Shown here in pieces: positions 47,989 through 57,440 of a stretch of DNA of 64,000 nt; position 1 is the stretch's first letter; each line of letters begins with the position of its first letter. The notes below the pieces were generated by a model. The model was not told where the DNA came from. It saw only the letters and a program-made list of their open reading frames with translations, and did no database searches. The translations under genes and the position numbers were made by a program. The stretch is from Trichomonas tenax (Eukaryota > Parabasalia > Trichomonadida > Trichomonadidae), in the NCBI GenBank assembly GCA_023091735.1, contig JALKBU010000037.1:1-64000 (forward strand). Direction: 5' to 3'.

Positions 47989-48301
47989 TTAAAATATATC
48001 GGAAATGAACTTTTTTCCGCAATGCATAGCGCCTTTCGATTGTAGATATTCAACAATTTCGAGAGAGTTCATTTCAAATACAATAGTGATGATAAAATGT
48101 GAATGATTGATGTTATATAAGTTTGATTGATTCTTTTTGTTCCAGGAGCCAATTGAAAATGTCATTATGGTGATAAGTCATTGCAGCGTCTAAATCTTCA
48201 TCTGATATTGAATGACCGTCATTAAATAAAGACATGGTAATTCTTTTGTTACCACCTTTAACTGCATGAACAAATGCTTGATTGAGATATTCAAAACGTT
48301 T
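47989..48301 (-). pseudogene. Ankyrin-gene remnants
   Basis: Two scraps. 48301-48113 reads LNQAFVHAVKGGNKRITMSL, then a DEDLDAAMTYHHNDIFNWLL segment, typical of the ankyrin-linked DUF3447-type region of trichomonad proteins (AxKYHxNDIFDWL), ending in TAA. 48072-47989 reads MNSLEIVEYLQSKGAMH, a last ankyrin repeat. Between them lies the dispersed GATGATAAAATGTGAATGATTGAT repeat. Confidence 0.5.
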
Positions 48302-48305
48302 TTTT

Positions 48306-48921
48306 TTTTTTTATCATTATTTATATATGCTGCATCAATCAATGATAATCAATAATATCTTTTTGATTAACATTAAATGATTCTTTCTTTACCTCAGCCT
48401 GAAGTTCTTCAAGTTTGCCTCATGCAACTGAGTGGAAAACAGTTCCCAGTGAATAAATGTTAGCATTGGATGCTTTCCTGTCAGAATTTGTATTTTTTTA
48501 TAAATTCCAAAGCATGCTTCATGGAGCGTTTCTAAACTCGAGATCTAGTTCCTTAAGTACTGATTTATCATGATGGAGTTCATTATCAGACTGCACTGGT
48601 TGAGCAGTGATGGTTTGACTTTTAAGACATTCATTAAACGTGCTTTTGATACAACGATTCTGCATTGTATATAAAATATGCACCGTATACAACACATTCA
48701 CAAATACCTAAGCAAAGTTATGCTGTATGATTTATGTATAGCTAAAACATATACATATACTTTTCGGCATTTCGATTGAAGATTTCGTCTTCAATATCAT
48801 TCACTGTAAATTCCTTGACCATTGTTATTCATTTCCAAATATGAGTAATTGTGCAAATTTAGTCGAGTAAAATATATATAAATGATGACTCAGTTGGGTA
48901 ATGAAAAATTAGTGATACTCT
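48306..48921. other. Decayed DNA between pseudogenes
   Basis: Minus-strand scraps with protein-like text (for example NANIYSLGTVFHSVA and ELHHDKSVLKELDLEF) are broken by stops and frameshifts; I cannot assign them. A T-run is present at 48299-48313. Confidence 0.35.
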
Positions 48922-49806
48922 TTATAAAACAATGCTGTCTTCCCATGTATTTGCATCTTCTGGCAATGAATCAACAGCAGAAAGTGTGCAGATGTAAGAA
49001 CCACCGAGTGGGCAGTCTGGGTGCTGGCTGTGATGGATTCTGCAGGCCTTTCCTGTGGATTCAATGTACATTTGGATGTTTGCGATAACAATTCCAATAT
49101 CGAAGAATGCGATGTTCTTGTATGGTCCAGCATCGAATCCATCGTTGAAAACATGGATATCTGGCTCATCAAAGACAATCCTGTATGAGTGTGGCTTCAT
49201 AGCACAAGGAATCTTGTTCAAACCCATGCAGATCGTAGCTCTGTCGCCAACTTCCTCTAAAGTAATCTTCTTGGCGTTCTTGAGGTCATAGAACTTGTCC
49301 TGGTACTTGTTTGAGCCTCTGAAAGATCCGAAGAATTTAACAACATGTTCAACCCAGCGATCTTTGTCGTCGCCACCGAAAGCAATACAAACAGGGATTG
49401 AGCAGTTGCCTCCGCAGAACTCTTCGGCCTTAGATCTGTTATATGTGCCTCTGATCCAGCATGTGGCGATGTTCTTCTTTGTCATCTCCATGACGCAGCG
49501 CTGGAGCAAGTATCCGACTGATATGTAAAGCTTTCTCTGCTTATTTGTATCTTTTTCTACCGGAAGCTTCGGAAAGAGCCATCCGCTCTCGTGGGCGATG
49601 AAGCCCATCTTGCCGTAGCCATTTGGTGCAATCTTCGTTTCGAACTTCTCGACACCGAAAAGTGTGTGATATTAGTTTGTTTTGTTGACCAACTCCCTGA
49701 CAAACTCCATCTGTGCGTCACTGAACTTCTCCTGCGAGAAGTTTCTCGTGCTGTGCCTCCTTTCGAATGCTTCTGCTAAAGAAAGATCTTGAACAGGTTC
49801 AGACAT
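48922..49806 (-). pseudogene. Nitroreductase-family gene with one in-frame stop
   Basis: Frame starts at ATG 49806 (MSEPVQDLSLAEAFERRHST), reads RNFSQEKFSDAQMEFVRELV, meets TAA at 49672-49674, then continues in the same frame YHTLFGVEKFETKIAPNGYG through GFIAHESGWLF, LQRCVMEMTKKNIATCWIRG, KPHSYRIVFDEPD and VIANIQMYIESTGKA to the stop at 48922. RRHSxRxF is the FMN-binding start of nitroreductases; the pattern matches the two-domain TM1586-type nitroreductases. Apart from the single stop the 294-codon gene looks intact and well-conserved. It is either a recent pseudogene, or makes a shorter product from Met at 49608. Confidence 0.7.
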
Positions 49807-50391
49807 TTTTCTGATTTTGAATTCCCATTCAAAATTTTTTTGATAAAATTAAAAAAATTTACTTAATAGATCACTGCAGCACACAGTCATAGTTTCACTT
49901 TTTCAAATATATCTTCGGTAAAATTCGAAGGTTTGTATCTTTCATTTTTACATGTCAAATTTAGATCATTTTCAATACTTTACAAAATCTTGTTTTTACA
50001 TGTCAAAGTTTTATATCTCGTTAATAAAATCCTAATATGATCTTTTCTGCATATATATTGAGAGAAACTTTTGCGGATGACTGTGTTATCAGTTTAAATA
50101 AAATCTCGATCAAACTTTAGATAAAAAACATGCTTCTTGAAGCTAACAATTTAGCAATATAGAGAATTCATGCCAAAGAAATAAATGAACATATATAATG
50201 TACGTACATATGTTAATAAAAGTGAATCAATAAAATCTTCATAAAAATGATAAATCATAGCCCCGAAACAAACATTCGCCAATCGGAGTCCAAGCGATTT
50301 AAAAATCAATTCCTCAGCTCTCTTTATCCTAAATTTAAAGTGGGTCACAAAAAGAAAAAAGTTATTATTGGCACTTTTCAGATTTACATAA
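49807..50391. promoter_or_regulatory. Intergenic with two TTTTTACATGTCAAA motifs
   Basis: TTTTTACATGTCAAAT at 49945-49960 and TTTTTACATGTCAAAG at 49993-50008, 48 bases apart, lie 140-200 bases upstream of the nitroreductase-like gene. The rest is AT-rich without features up to the phosphatase. Confidence 0.5.
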
Positions 50392-51309
50392 ATGGACTTA
50401 GATATCGATAAGTTAATTTTAACGTGCAAAGAGGGGAATATTCCTGCTGCACAGGACGTCTTCGAACTTGTTGATATTGTTAGACCGATTTTAAACGCAG
50501 AACCAAATTTATTAAGACTCAATCCGCCATTAAAAATTTGCGGAGACTCTCACGGTCAATTATACGATTCCTTGAAGATGTTCGAGTTGTCTCCACCAAT
50601 GCCTGAGACGAGATATTTGTTTTTAGGCGATTATGTGGATAGAGGTGCCTTTTCTATTGAATTATTAACGCTTTTGCTATGCTACAAAGTGAAATATCCC
50701 AACGATTTCTTCCTTCTTCGCGGAAATCATGAAACTTACAGCGTAAATTCTGAATATGGCTTTGAAAACGAAATTGAAGCGAAATACGGCAATTTTGATG
50801 TCTTCACAGTGTGCAACAAATTATTTCAATCATTACCAATTGCAGCTCTCGTTGATAATCGATTATTTTGCATTCACGGAGGAATTTGTCCACAACTCGA
50901 GAAAATCGAGCAACTCGATGAGTTAGATCGTTATGTAGAACCAGAATACACAGGTCTTCTTTCAAACATTTTGTGGAGTGATCCAAGCGAATCAGTTCAT
51001 AATTGGCAGAGAAGTGACCGCCGCAGTGGATACCTATTCGGAGAGGAGCAAGTCACTAAGTTCTTAGAAACAAATAATTTGCAAGCTGTCGTTAGAAGTC
51101 ATGAAATGGTTGATGGATTCAGAACACAGTTCGATGGAAAGGTTATCACTGTATGGAATGCACCAAACTATTGCTACATTTGTGGTAATAATGGATCATT
51201 TATGCTTGTTGGTGATAGCCCAGAAAAAGATTCGTTCGTTGTCTTCTCACCGATGCCCGAAGTCAAGCGCAAGAGGCCTGTTATTACTGACAGTCCATAT
51301 TTCTTGTAA
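50392..51309 (+). CDS. PP2A/PP4/PP6-type Ser/Thr phosphatase catalytic subunit
   Basis: 305 aa, exactly the PP2A-class length. Metal and catalytic motifs: GDSHGQ (51-56; Ser in place of the usual Ile or Val), GDYVDRG, LRGNHE, then CIHGGICPQL, LWSDPSE and RSHEMVDGF. NAPNYCYICGNNGS and a C-terminal YFL are PP2A-class; the final Leu is the residue that is carboxymethylated in PP2A, PP4 and PP6. PP1 and PP2B are excluded by the ending. Start is the first ATG. Confidence 0.92.
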   Translation: MDLDIDKLILTCKEGNIPAAQDVFELVDIVRPILNAEPNLLRLNPPLKICGDSHGQLYDSLKMFELSPPMPETRYLFLGDYVDRGAFSIELLTLLLCYKVKYPNDFFLLRGNHETYSVNSEYGFENEIEAKYGNFDVFTVCNKLFQSLPIAALVDNRLFCIHGGICPQLEKIEQLDELDRYVEPEYTGLLSNILWSDPSESVHNWQRSDRRSGYLFGEEQVTKFLETNNLQAVVRSHEMVDGFRTQFDGKVITVWNAPNYCYICGNNGSFMLVGDSPEKDSFVVFSPMPEVKRKRPVITDSPYFL

Positions 51310-51634
51310 TACAATTCCCGAAATAAATATATGTTATTTTTGTTCTTGTTAATTATGAGCAATTCTTCATTCTTTACTTGTTACGTAAACAGTTATTTAC
51401 TATGGTATACTAAATTCATTCTTTGTTCAAGATAATTTTTCATAAATGAAATATTATTACAAAATATTCTTAACAAAGCTCCAAATCTTTGAACATAACA
51501 TAACTTTGGATGTTATGAAAGGTAAGGTGAAAAATATTATAAATTTTTAAAATCACGTTTTTAATGATAAAACAATGATACAAGCTTTATGCACTAGTAT
51601 CGCTTTATTTAAATTAAATAACAAATAACAATTT
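51310..51634. other. Intergenic between convergent genes, nothing recognised
   Basis: About 325 AT-rich bases. Confidence 0.5.
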
Positions 51635-52354
51635 TCAAGAATCTTGAAATTCAGCTTCATCCAATTCAGTGGCTATCTTTGCTATGGCAGTTCTTATATT
51701 CTCCTGAATCTTTTTATATATTATTGGAACTGGTGTTCCTGGATAAATTGAAGGAGAATTTGGAAAAACAGCATTTTGGAAAAACGCGTGATTCATGAGC
51801 TTGAAGTATGATAAAGCGAGTTTTTTGTCTGGACCGAAGATATTTGCAGCGCAAGTGTTGCATAAATTGAAAAACCAAGTTTCTAAAACTTCCTCGTCGT
51901 CAGGATGATCGCCAACAGAGAAAGAGAAGACAGGGGCCTGTAAAGCGAGGAAAATATTCATGTCAATCGCATTATTATTTTCTGCTGTTTTCAAAAACCT
52001 TTCTGAGAGAGCATTTAAGAGTTCGGCTGCAACCATTTTAGCTTTGAACTCATTGATGAATAACAAAAAGTTAATAATTTCAACTGTAGTGTTCAAACGA
52101 ATATTGATTTCGACGAATGCCCAATCTAAGACGAATTTGATGATGATTTTGATGATTAAATTCGTATTTTCAGGTGTAAGTATTGGTTTTAATTGGGAAA
52201 CAGCTGTTCTAAACCAAAATTCGCCATTTAATTCATCAGCGTGCTCAGATTGCGCCAATTTTTCTTCAAGGGCCTTCCCAAGGGCCTCGAGGTCACTTAT
52301 CTCCTTAAGAGACGCGACGTTTTGCTGCCAAAGCTTTTCAAACTCGTGGCTCAT
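51635..52354 (-). CDS. Helical protein of unknown function
   Basis: 239 aa, acidic, predicted all-helical: a coiled-coil-like start (LWQQNVASLKEISDLEALGK), several hydrophobic helices (LIIKIIIKFVLDWAF and VEIINFLLFINEF) that are amphipathic rather than membrane spans, and an acidic end. The arrangement would suit a helical-repeat (PCI or TPR-like) subunit, but no family is recognised. ATG 52354 is the first in frame. Its promoter contains AAAAGTGA boxes and an inverted TTTTTACAAAAA. Confidence 0.55.
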   Translation of the reverse strand: MSHEFEKLWQQNVASLKEISDLEALGKALEEKLAQSEHADELNGEFWFRTAVSQLKPILTPENTNLIIKIIIKFVLDWAFVEINIRLNTTVEIINFLLFINEFKAKMVAAELLNALSERFLKTAENNNAIDMNIFLALQAPVFSFSVGDHPDDEEVLETWFFNLCNTCAANIFGPDKKLALSYFKLMNHAFFQNAVFPNSPSIYPGTPVPIIYKKIQENIRTAIAKIATELDEAEFQDS

Positions 52355-52419
52355 TTTAAAAATCACTTTTATTGGCTCCACTTTTTACAAAAAGTGTCAC
52401 TTACATTCGGTGCTCATAA

Positions 52420-53058
52420 AGATCATTGAATATCATTCAAGATGCAGTATTTCAGGACCTTGTTTACTCGGTACAAGGCAGAGCTGTTGTGTTTCGAAAT
52501 TCAGGCCAAGAGCATTTAATTATTCGATGCACATTTAATAATTTAACAGACACTGCTTCAGGAACTTCATCCGCAAGAATTGAAGTGAAAACATCTGGTG
52601 CAGCTATTTTTCTTGATAATATTAAATCAGCTACTCTCAAATCATCGACTTTTTTGAATATTATTGGTCTAGATATTGGCCAAGCAGTTTATATTTGTGG
52701 ACCTTCAAAAATCAATCCATCTGTTGATATGAATAGCCTATCACGGTGTGGATATCCTCAACAGTATTCATCCACTATTTTGATAGATAGAGCTGATCCT
52801 CTTATGAATGATATAAATTCAAGTTTGCATAAATGCAATAGCTTTATTGGAGATAACGTCGTAGGATTATTACCATATTCAAATATAACGAAATACATGA
52901 ATATTGTTGGTGATTCATCTGCAGCAGGAATTGACTTTGATTGTCAACAAACATCAGTAAATTTATGTCAATACATCGTAATTAAAAATTATTCAAATTC
53001 GATCGGAATAAATTTCTTGATGCTTCCATTCATGGAATTCATTTTTGTTTTCTTATGA
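52420..53058 (+). pseudogene. Beta-helix surface-protein fragment, copy 1
   Basis: About 210 codons opened by a stop, without ATG. Right-handed beta-helix style: GAAIFLDNIKSATLKSSTFL, GQAVYICGPSKINPS, ASGTSSAR. The same text, from an equivalent point (LNIIQDAVFQD / LNIIKNVVFKN), starts copy 2 exactly 800 bases downstream. The end LMLPFMEFIFVFL is off-family. Trichomonad genomes hold many such families, usually with a leader and a membrane anchor, both missing here. Confidence 0.6.
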
Positions 53059-53225
53059 TATTATTGATGACAATAAAATGTCACATGACGCTCTATAATA
53101 ATTAATGTTAATAGAATGTTCTATAATGTATTAATGCCTGCTTTTGAAATAAAATAACCCTCAAAAAGTGACTTATCAAGGTTATTTACGTTTTTTACCA
53201 AATTTGCTTTGTTTCATATTATTGA

Positions 53226-54145
53226 TTGAATATAATCAAAAATGTAGTATTTAAAAATATCTCCACTTCCAAACAAGGTGGAGCGATAGTTGATTCGACA
53301 TCTGGAAAAAATCATATTATTTATCAATGTTTATTTATTAATATAGTTAATAAGGCCGTTTTAACTTCATCAGCTAGGAATTTTAATTGGGTATGCGGAG
53401 GAGCTATTTTCCTTGATAATATTAATAATGTTTTATATATCAGAATTGAGTTCCAAGATATTGTTGGTAGTGGCGTTGGTCAATGTATATACTGTTGTGG
53501 CTCTTCAAAGTCAGCTGCCGTTATTGATTGCATACCGATGCATAATAATAATTTTTTATGTCAAGAAAAAAATGTTACTGTGCAGTTGACAGAACAAACA
53601 ACAGTGTCAGCAAAGCCAACGCAACTAATTTGTTAAGCACCACTTATAATGGTATTATTTTTACAGGATCGCATCCGTATTCCAATATGATGTCATATAT
53701 TCAAATTTTTGGTAATAAATCTTTTAACAACGCTTGCAGAATAGCGTTTGATTGCCAATCATCGATAAATAGCATTGGGAACTATATAATACTCAGTGAT
53801 TTAGTGAGTAGTAATGGAATTGTTTCTACTTTTATTGGAAATTTAATAGTGAATAATTTAACATTGTTAAATTGTAAAAGTAGGTTGATTAGAGTTGTTA
53901 ATGAAGTTCATGATTTTAATTTTTATGATTTGCAAACGTATAATTCTAATTTAGATTTTAGTAACGCAAAGATAAACAGCCAACAAACTATATCATATAC
54001 AATTTTATTAAATTATTCGCATTGTAATTTTACAATGTTAATCCTCGAAACAGAGTTATTTGATATTAAGGCGATGCAGATATACAATTCCCTAACCATT
54101 GCCTTCAATGATAAGCAATTGAGATTGAATGATTTAATTTACTAA
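53226..54145 (+). pseudogene. Beta-helix surface-protein fragment, copy 2, frameshifted
   Basis: First part (53226-53636) repeats copy 1 with changes: GGAIVDSTSGKNHIIYQC, then GGAIFLDNINNVLYI and GQCIYCCGSSKSAAV. A frameshift near 53600-53640 moves the reading to the frame that continues NLLSTTYNGIIFTGSHPYSN, IAFDCQSSINSIGNYIILSD and KAMQIYNSLTIAF to 54145. That part is the counterpart of ...IDFDCQQTSVNLCQYIVI in copy 1. No ATG, no anchor. Confidence 0.6.
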
Positions 54146-55523
54146 ATGTCAAGAAGTCGATTTCTTATTGAATGATGAATTTGATCGCTTGATGAATTAT
54201 GGAAAGATAAATATAAAATTGAAATTGAGAATCAGAACTTTTTATCTTTGGCAGTTGGCTTTGCTTTATGTAAATCAACACATTCTGATCATCTAAGGAA
54301 TTGTAATTGCTGTTTTGCCAACAGATCATTTTTGCAATTGATTACAAACATCTTTAAACGATTTTAATCATAATCAAAAATTTATCAAATGGTGCACGAT
54401 TTTATTCATATTTTTAATGTATTTTCAATCACTGCTGTCACAAAACATCTTTACCCATATCATATTGATGAATTTTATATCCCGCAATTATGATAAAACG
54501 ATTGATCAAGTGTTAATGATTGATGCGATGTCATAATGAAGATTGATTGATGTGATTTCATAACAAATGTACAGATGATATCTCAATGATGATAAAATAT
54601 AATTCATTTTTGCTAGTTTTCCATGTGAATACTAACAAACGCAAGGAAAATTAGAAAAGCACCTGATGGAATGTTTATATTGAAAGTGGCCTTTATAAAA
54701 AGTAATTAATTGCCTCTCCTTGAAGTTTCGTGTACAAAGTGTTTTTTGTAAGTTCAAGTGTGATTTCTTTGATACATGTATGTGCTTGGATTTTCAGTTG
54801 AATTTAATTTGAAATGTATATTAATGGAATTATTTCAACCACATGAATTTTTTAAGTTAAAGATTCTGAAAGAATTTGTATTGTTCTGTAACACTCTTAA
54901 ATTATTTCATAGTTGCGACAGCGAATAACATTTTGTAAATGAACTAATTTGAAAATAAAATATGTATTTTATTGAGCGCAATAAGAAATTTCATTCGCCC
55001 TTTTATAATGACATAAAAAATATGTTTCATTCTCCATGAACAGTTGCATTTAAAGAATCATGTCTCTGCAAGTTTAGATCGTTTTTTAAAAATGAATTTC
55101 ATTATGAAACTTTCAATTTGCTATTGATGGTACCTGCAACTTGAAAACACTCACGAAGCTATAAATAGGTGCCTGTAGATTTCTTCTATGAAGTGGATGA
55201 ATAACCTATTTGAAAAGCGAGATAACCCCGAATTTTGAAATTAAGTTTAAAAACTAAATCATTTTGATTTGGCATATGAGGTATAAATGAGCGTATTAAT
55301 CAAGAAGTGATCTCATATGTTTTCGTATAAATATATTTACAATAAGCAAGGTTTTGAAGATTTTTTGTTTGATGTGATTTCCCTCATTAACATTTTAATC
55401 CCCTGCAATTTGCACTCCCTATTTTATAATGCCAGACCCTAATTAACCCCTAAGCTAAAAATTAAACCCCTGATATCACAGGCAAAAAAAATCTCTTTTT
55501 AGGTGGAAAGTAATTTTTTACAG
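54146..55523. other. Intergenic: dispersed repeat and third C-run array
   Basis: 54510-54600 carries copies of the dispersed repeat (AATGATTGATGCGATGTCAT, ATGATGATAAAATATAAT). C-runs begin at 55381, 55400, 55417, 55437, 55447 and 55467, the last, AAACCCCTGA, about 57 bases before the E2F ATG. No ORF assigned. Confidence 0.5.
55381..55470 (+). promoter_or_regulatory. Third phased C-run array, upstream of E2F
   Basis: Six C-runs at intervals of 19, 17, 20, 10 and 20 bases, in contexts such as AATCCCCTG, GACCCTAAT, TTAACCCCTAAG and TTAAACCCCTGA. Same style as 7501-7600. Confidence 0.45.
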
Positions 55524-56072
55524 ATGGCTGAATCAGGGAAAACAACTTTGGTCAGCTTAACAAAAGGATTTATATCGATGCTTGCTTGCTCCAGCACGGG
55601 CGAAATTGATTTAGTTGACGCCGAAACGACGCTTGGAGCTTCCAAAAGAAGATTATACGACGTCGCTAACGTTTTAGCTGGCGTAGGTCTCGTCGAACGA
55701 TGCGGAAAGTCTAAGGTACGATGGGTTGGTGATTTAAGCGCCATGGATTCAAATGCATCTCAAGTTTCTTTGATCGAGAAGGAAGCTGAGATCGATAAAA
55801 TGCTTGATCACGTCAACAAGTGCCTCAATGATCTTGCCGCGTCCGAATTATTCAAGAATTACGGCTGGGTGTCCGATAAGGATGTATTAGCACTTTCGCC
55901 TTCCGATGAGGTAACTTTGTTTGCGCTACGTGGACCGGCGACGCTGGGAATCTCTGTTAACGGCGGCGATGACGGTGAACCTTATTCATTAGTTTGCACT
56001 TGTAAGGATGGCGAAGTTGATTTAGTTTCTATTGGAAAGACAGGAACTAACCCGGTACCGATCCCAAAATGA
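55524..56072 (+). CDS. E2F: Compact E2F-family transcription factor
   Basis: 182 aa. E2F/DP winged-helix DNA-binding domain at residues 8-70: LVSLTKGFISML, GEIDL, then KRRLYDVANVLAGVGLVERC with the hallmark RRxYD (42-46), and KSKVRWVGD. A coiled coil (SLIEKEAEIDKMLDHVNKCL) and a beta-rich marked-box-like segment follow (SPSDEVTLFALRGPATLGI). There is no retinoblastoma-binding tail after it, so the protein is among the smallest E2Fs. It should heterodimerise with a DP protein to bind TTTSSCGC. The open frame begins with GTG at 55503, but ATG 55524 is chosen. Confidence 0.9.
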   Translation: MAESGKTTLVSLTKGFISMLACSSTGEIDLVDAETTLGASKRRLYDVANVLAGVGLVERCGKSKVRWVGDLSAMDSNASQVSLIEKEAEIDKMLDHVNKCLNDLAASELFKNYGWVSDKDVLALSPSDEVTLFALRGPATLGISVNGGDDGEPYSLVCTCKDGEVDLVSIGKTGTNPVPIPK

Positions 56073-56272
56073 TCGATTCTTAATAATTTTGTTTTATATT
56101 TTTTGTATTTCTTATTTTCTTTTTGGAATAGATGGATTCATTTTGTGGATTGTAAACGATTTGATCTAACCCTATAGACTCAAAATAAAAAAATATCTAA
56201 CTTTTTGATATATTTTGAAATTAAATAAAAACGGATGCAAAATAGAATATATACAAACAGTTTATATCAAGA

Positions 56273-57241
56273 TTACATGATTGGAAGCGAATTAATATAC
56301 TTTTCCCAATCTTTAAATATTCCACCTTCGCCGACAATGTAATTGCCACTTGACGCAACGTCAGGAAGATTATATCCTTTGTGTACAACACCGTTCCATA
56401 CTATTACCAAACAATTCGGCTCATTATCAATATCGAAATATGCAAAGTTTTCTGTAACCTTTTTGATCTCGTCTGGTGAATACCCAAAGTACAGCCATGG
56501 TTTTGTATTAACTGCACACTCTAAAAGTGATTGAATTTTAGACATCAAAGTTTGTTCTGGTCCAAACGCTAAATAAAACTTGTAGAAGTCGATAAACGTA
56601 ATGGTGGTTGGATTCGTAGGTGCTAATATCGATTTTATTACTGAAACTGAATTTTCGAAACTTTGACCTGGAAGAATATATCTTTTTGCGAGTTTAAGAA
56701 TAAGGAACTCTGTTCTAACAGAATCTATGCCTATTGTTTCGACAATTTCTTGCCAAATGTTGATTGCGAGTGTTAAAGTTTCGTTTTTTTGTGATTGATC
56801 TGAAGCACCAATTAAAATCGAATCTGCTTTTCTTATTGATTCAACGATACTTAATGGAGTTGAATAAACTTGATCCTGTATTTTGAACATATTATCATTA
56901 TCAGTATCTTCGATTGGATGAACGTCTCTGCGATTAAATCCTTTTCTAGTCCATGACGTCCATCCAGATTTGTCGTTTTGCGTTTGTGTAAATCCATCAT
57001 ATTTTAGATTTTTGTTTAGCGAGTTAATTTTGAGGTCAAGTAACTGACAAACGGTTTTCTTGTGCATTTTGAACTCATCATCGGAAATCCAAGCGAGTCC
57101 AAACATATCAACTTTTTCTGGATTCGTATCTGCGTATGATAACAGCACGTGGAGCTTCCTCACGAACCTTGCATTGGGATTCTTAGTGCTTCGAAGTTTC
57201 AAAATTTCTTGAATATATTCAGGAAGAGTTTCAACACTCAT
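56273..57241 (-). CDS. IBP39-like initiator-binding protein
   Basis: 322 aa, the length of trichomonad IBP39 (39 kDa). N-terminal IBD at about 20-100: ARFVRKLHVLLSYA, MFGLAWISDDEFKMHKKTVC, LLDLKINSLNKNLKYDGFTQ and SGWTSWTRKGFNRR, with the Trp/Lys/Asn pattern of the recognition helix. Residues about 145-320 are a second helical domain (FLILKLAKRYILPGQSFENS, FYKFYLAFGPEQTL), as in IBP39, whose C-domain contacts the RNA polymerase II tail. It therefore probably ties Inr recognition to polymerase recruitment. Conserved region differs clearly from the IBD gene at 36.3 kb, so two classes are present. Confidence 0.68.
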   Translation of the reverse strand: MSVETLPEYIQEILKLRSTKNPNARFVRKLHVLLSYADTNPEKVDMFGLAWISDDEFKMHKKTVCQLLDLKINSLNKNLKYDGFTQTQNDKSGWTSWTRKGFNRRDVHPIEDTDNDNMFKIQDQVYSTPLSIVESIRKADSILIGASDQSQKNETLTLAINIWQEIVETIGIDSVRTEFLILKLAKRYILPGQSFENSVSVIKSILAPTNPTTITFIDFYKFYLAFGPEQTLMSKIQSLLECAVNTKPWLYFGYSPDEIKKVTENFAYFDIDNEPNCLVIVWNGVVHKGYNLPDVASSGNYIVGEGGIFKDWEKYINSLPIM

Positions 57242-57440
57242 TTTTTTATAAAATTTGGCACAATTTTTGATCCGAAAAATATTTTCTCAAATAAAACATA
57301 AAAATATAATCTATAATAATAGCTGATTTAAATTTACTAATTTTTATTTTTTAATCTTTTCTTTTAAGAGAGAAAAATGGAAAAGAAATAAATTTTTGAG
57401 AAAAAAAATTAGTGAATTTTTTTATTGTGCACGTTTAAAA

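Noticed and set aside
50392..51309. PP1-class phosphatase
   Set aside because: NAPNYCY and C-terminal YFL indicate the PP2A/PP4/PP6 class.
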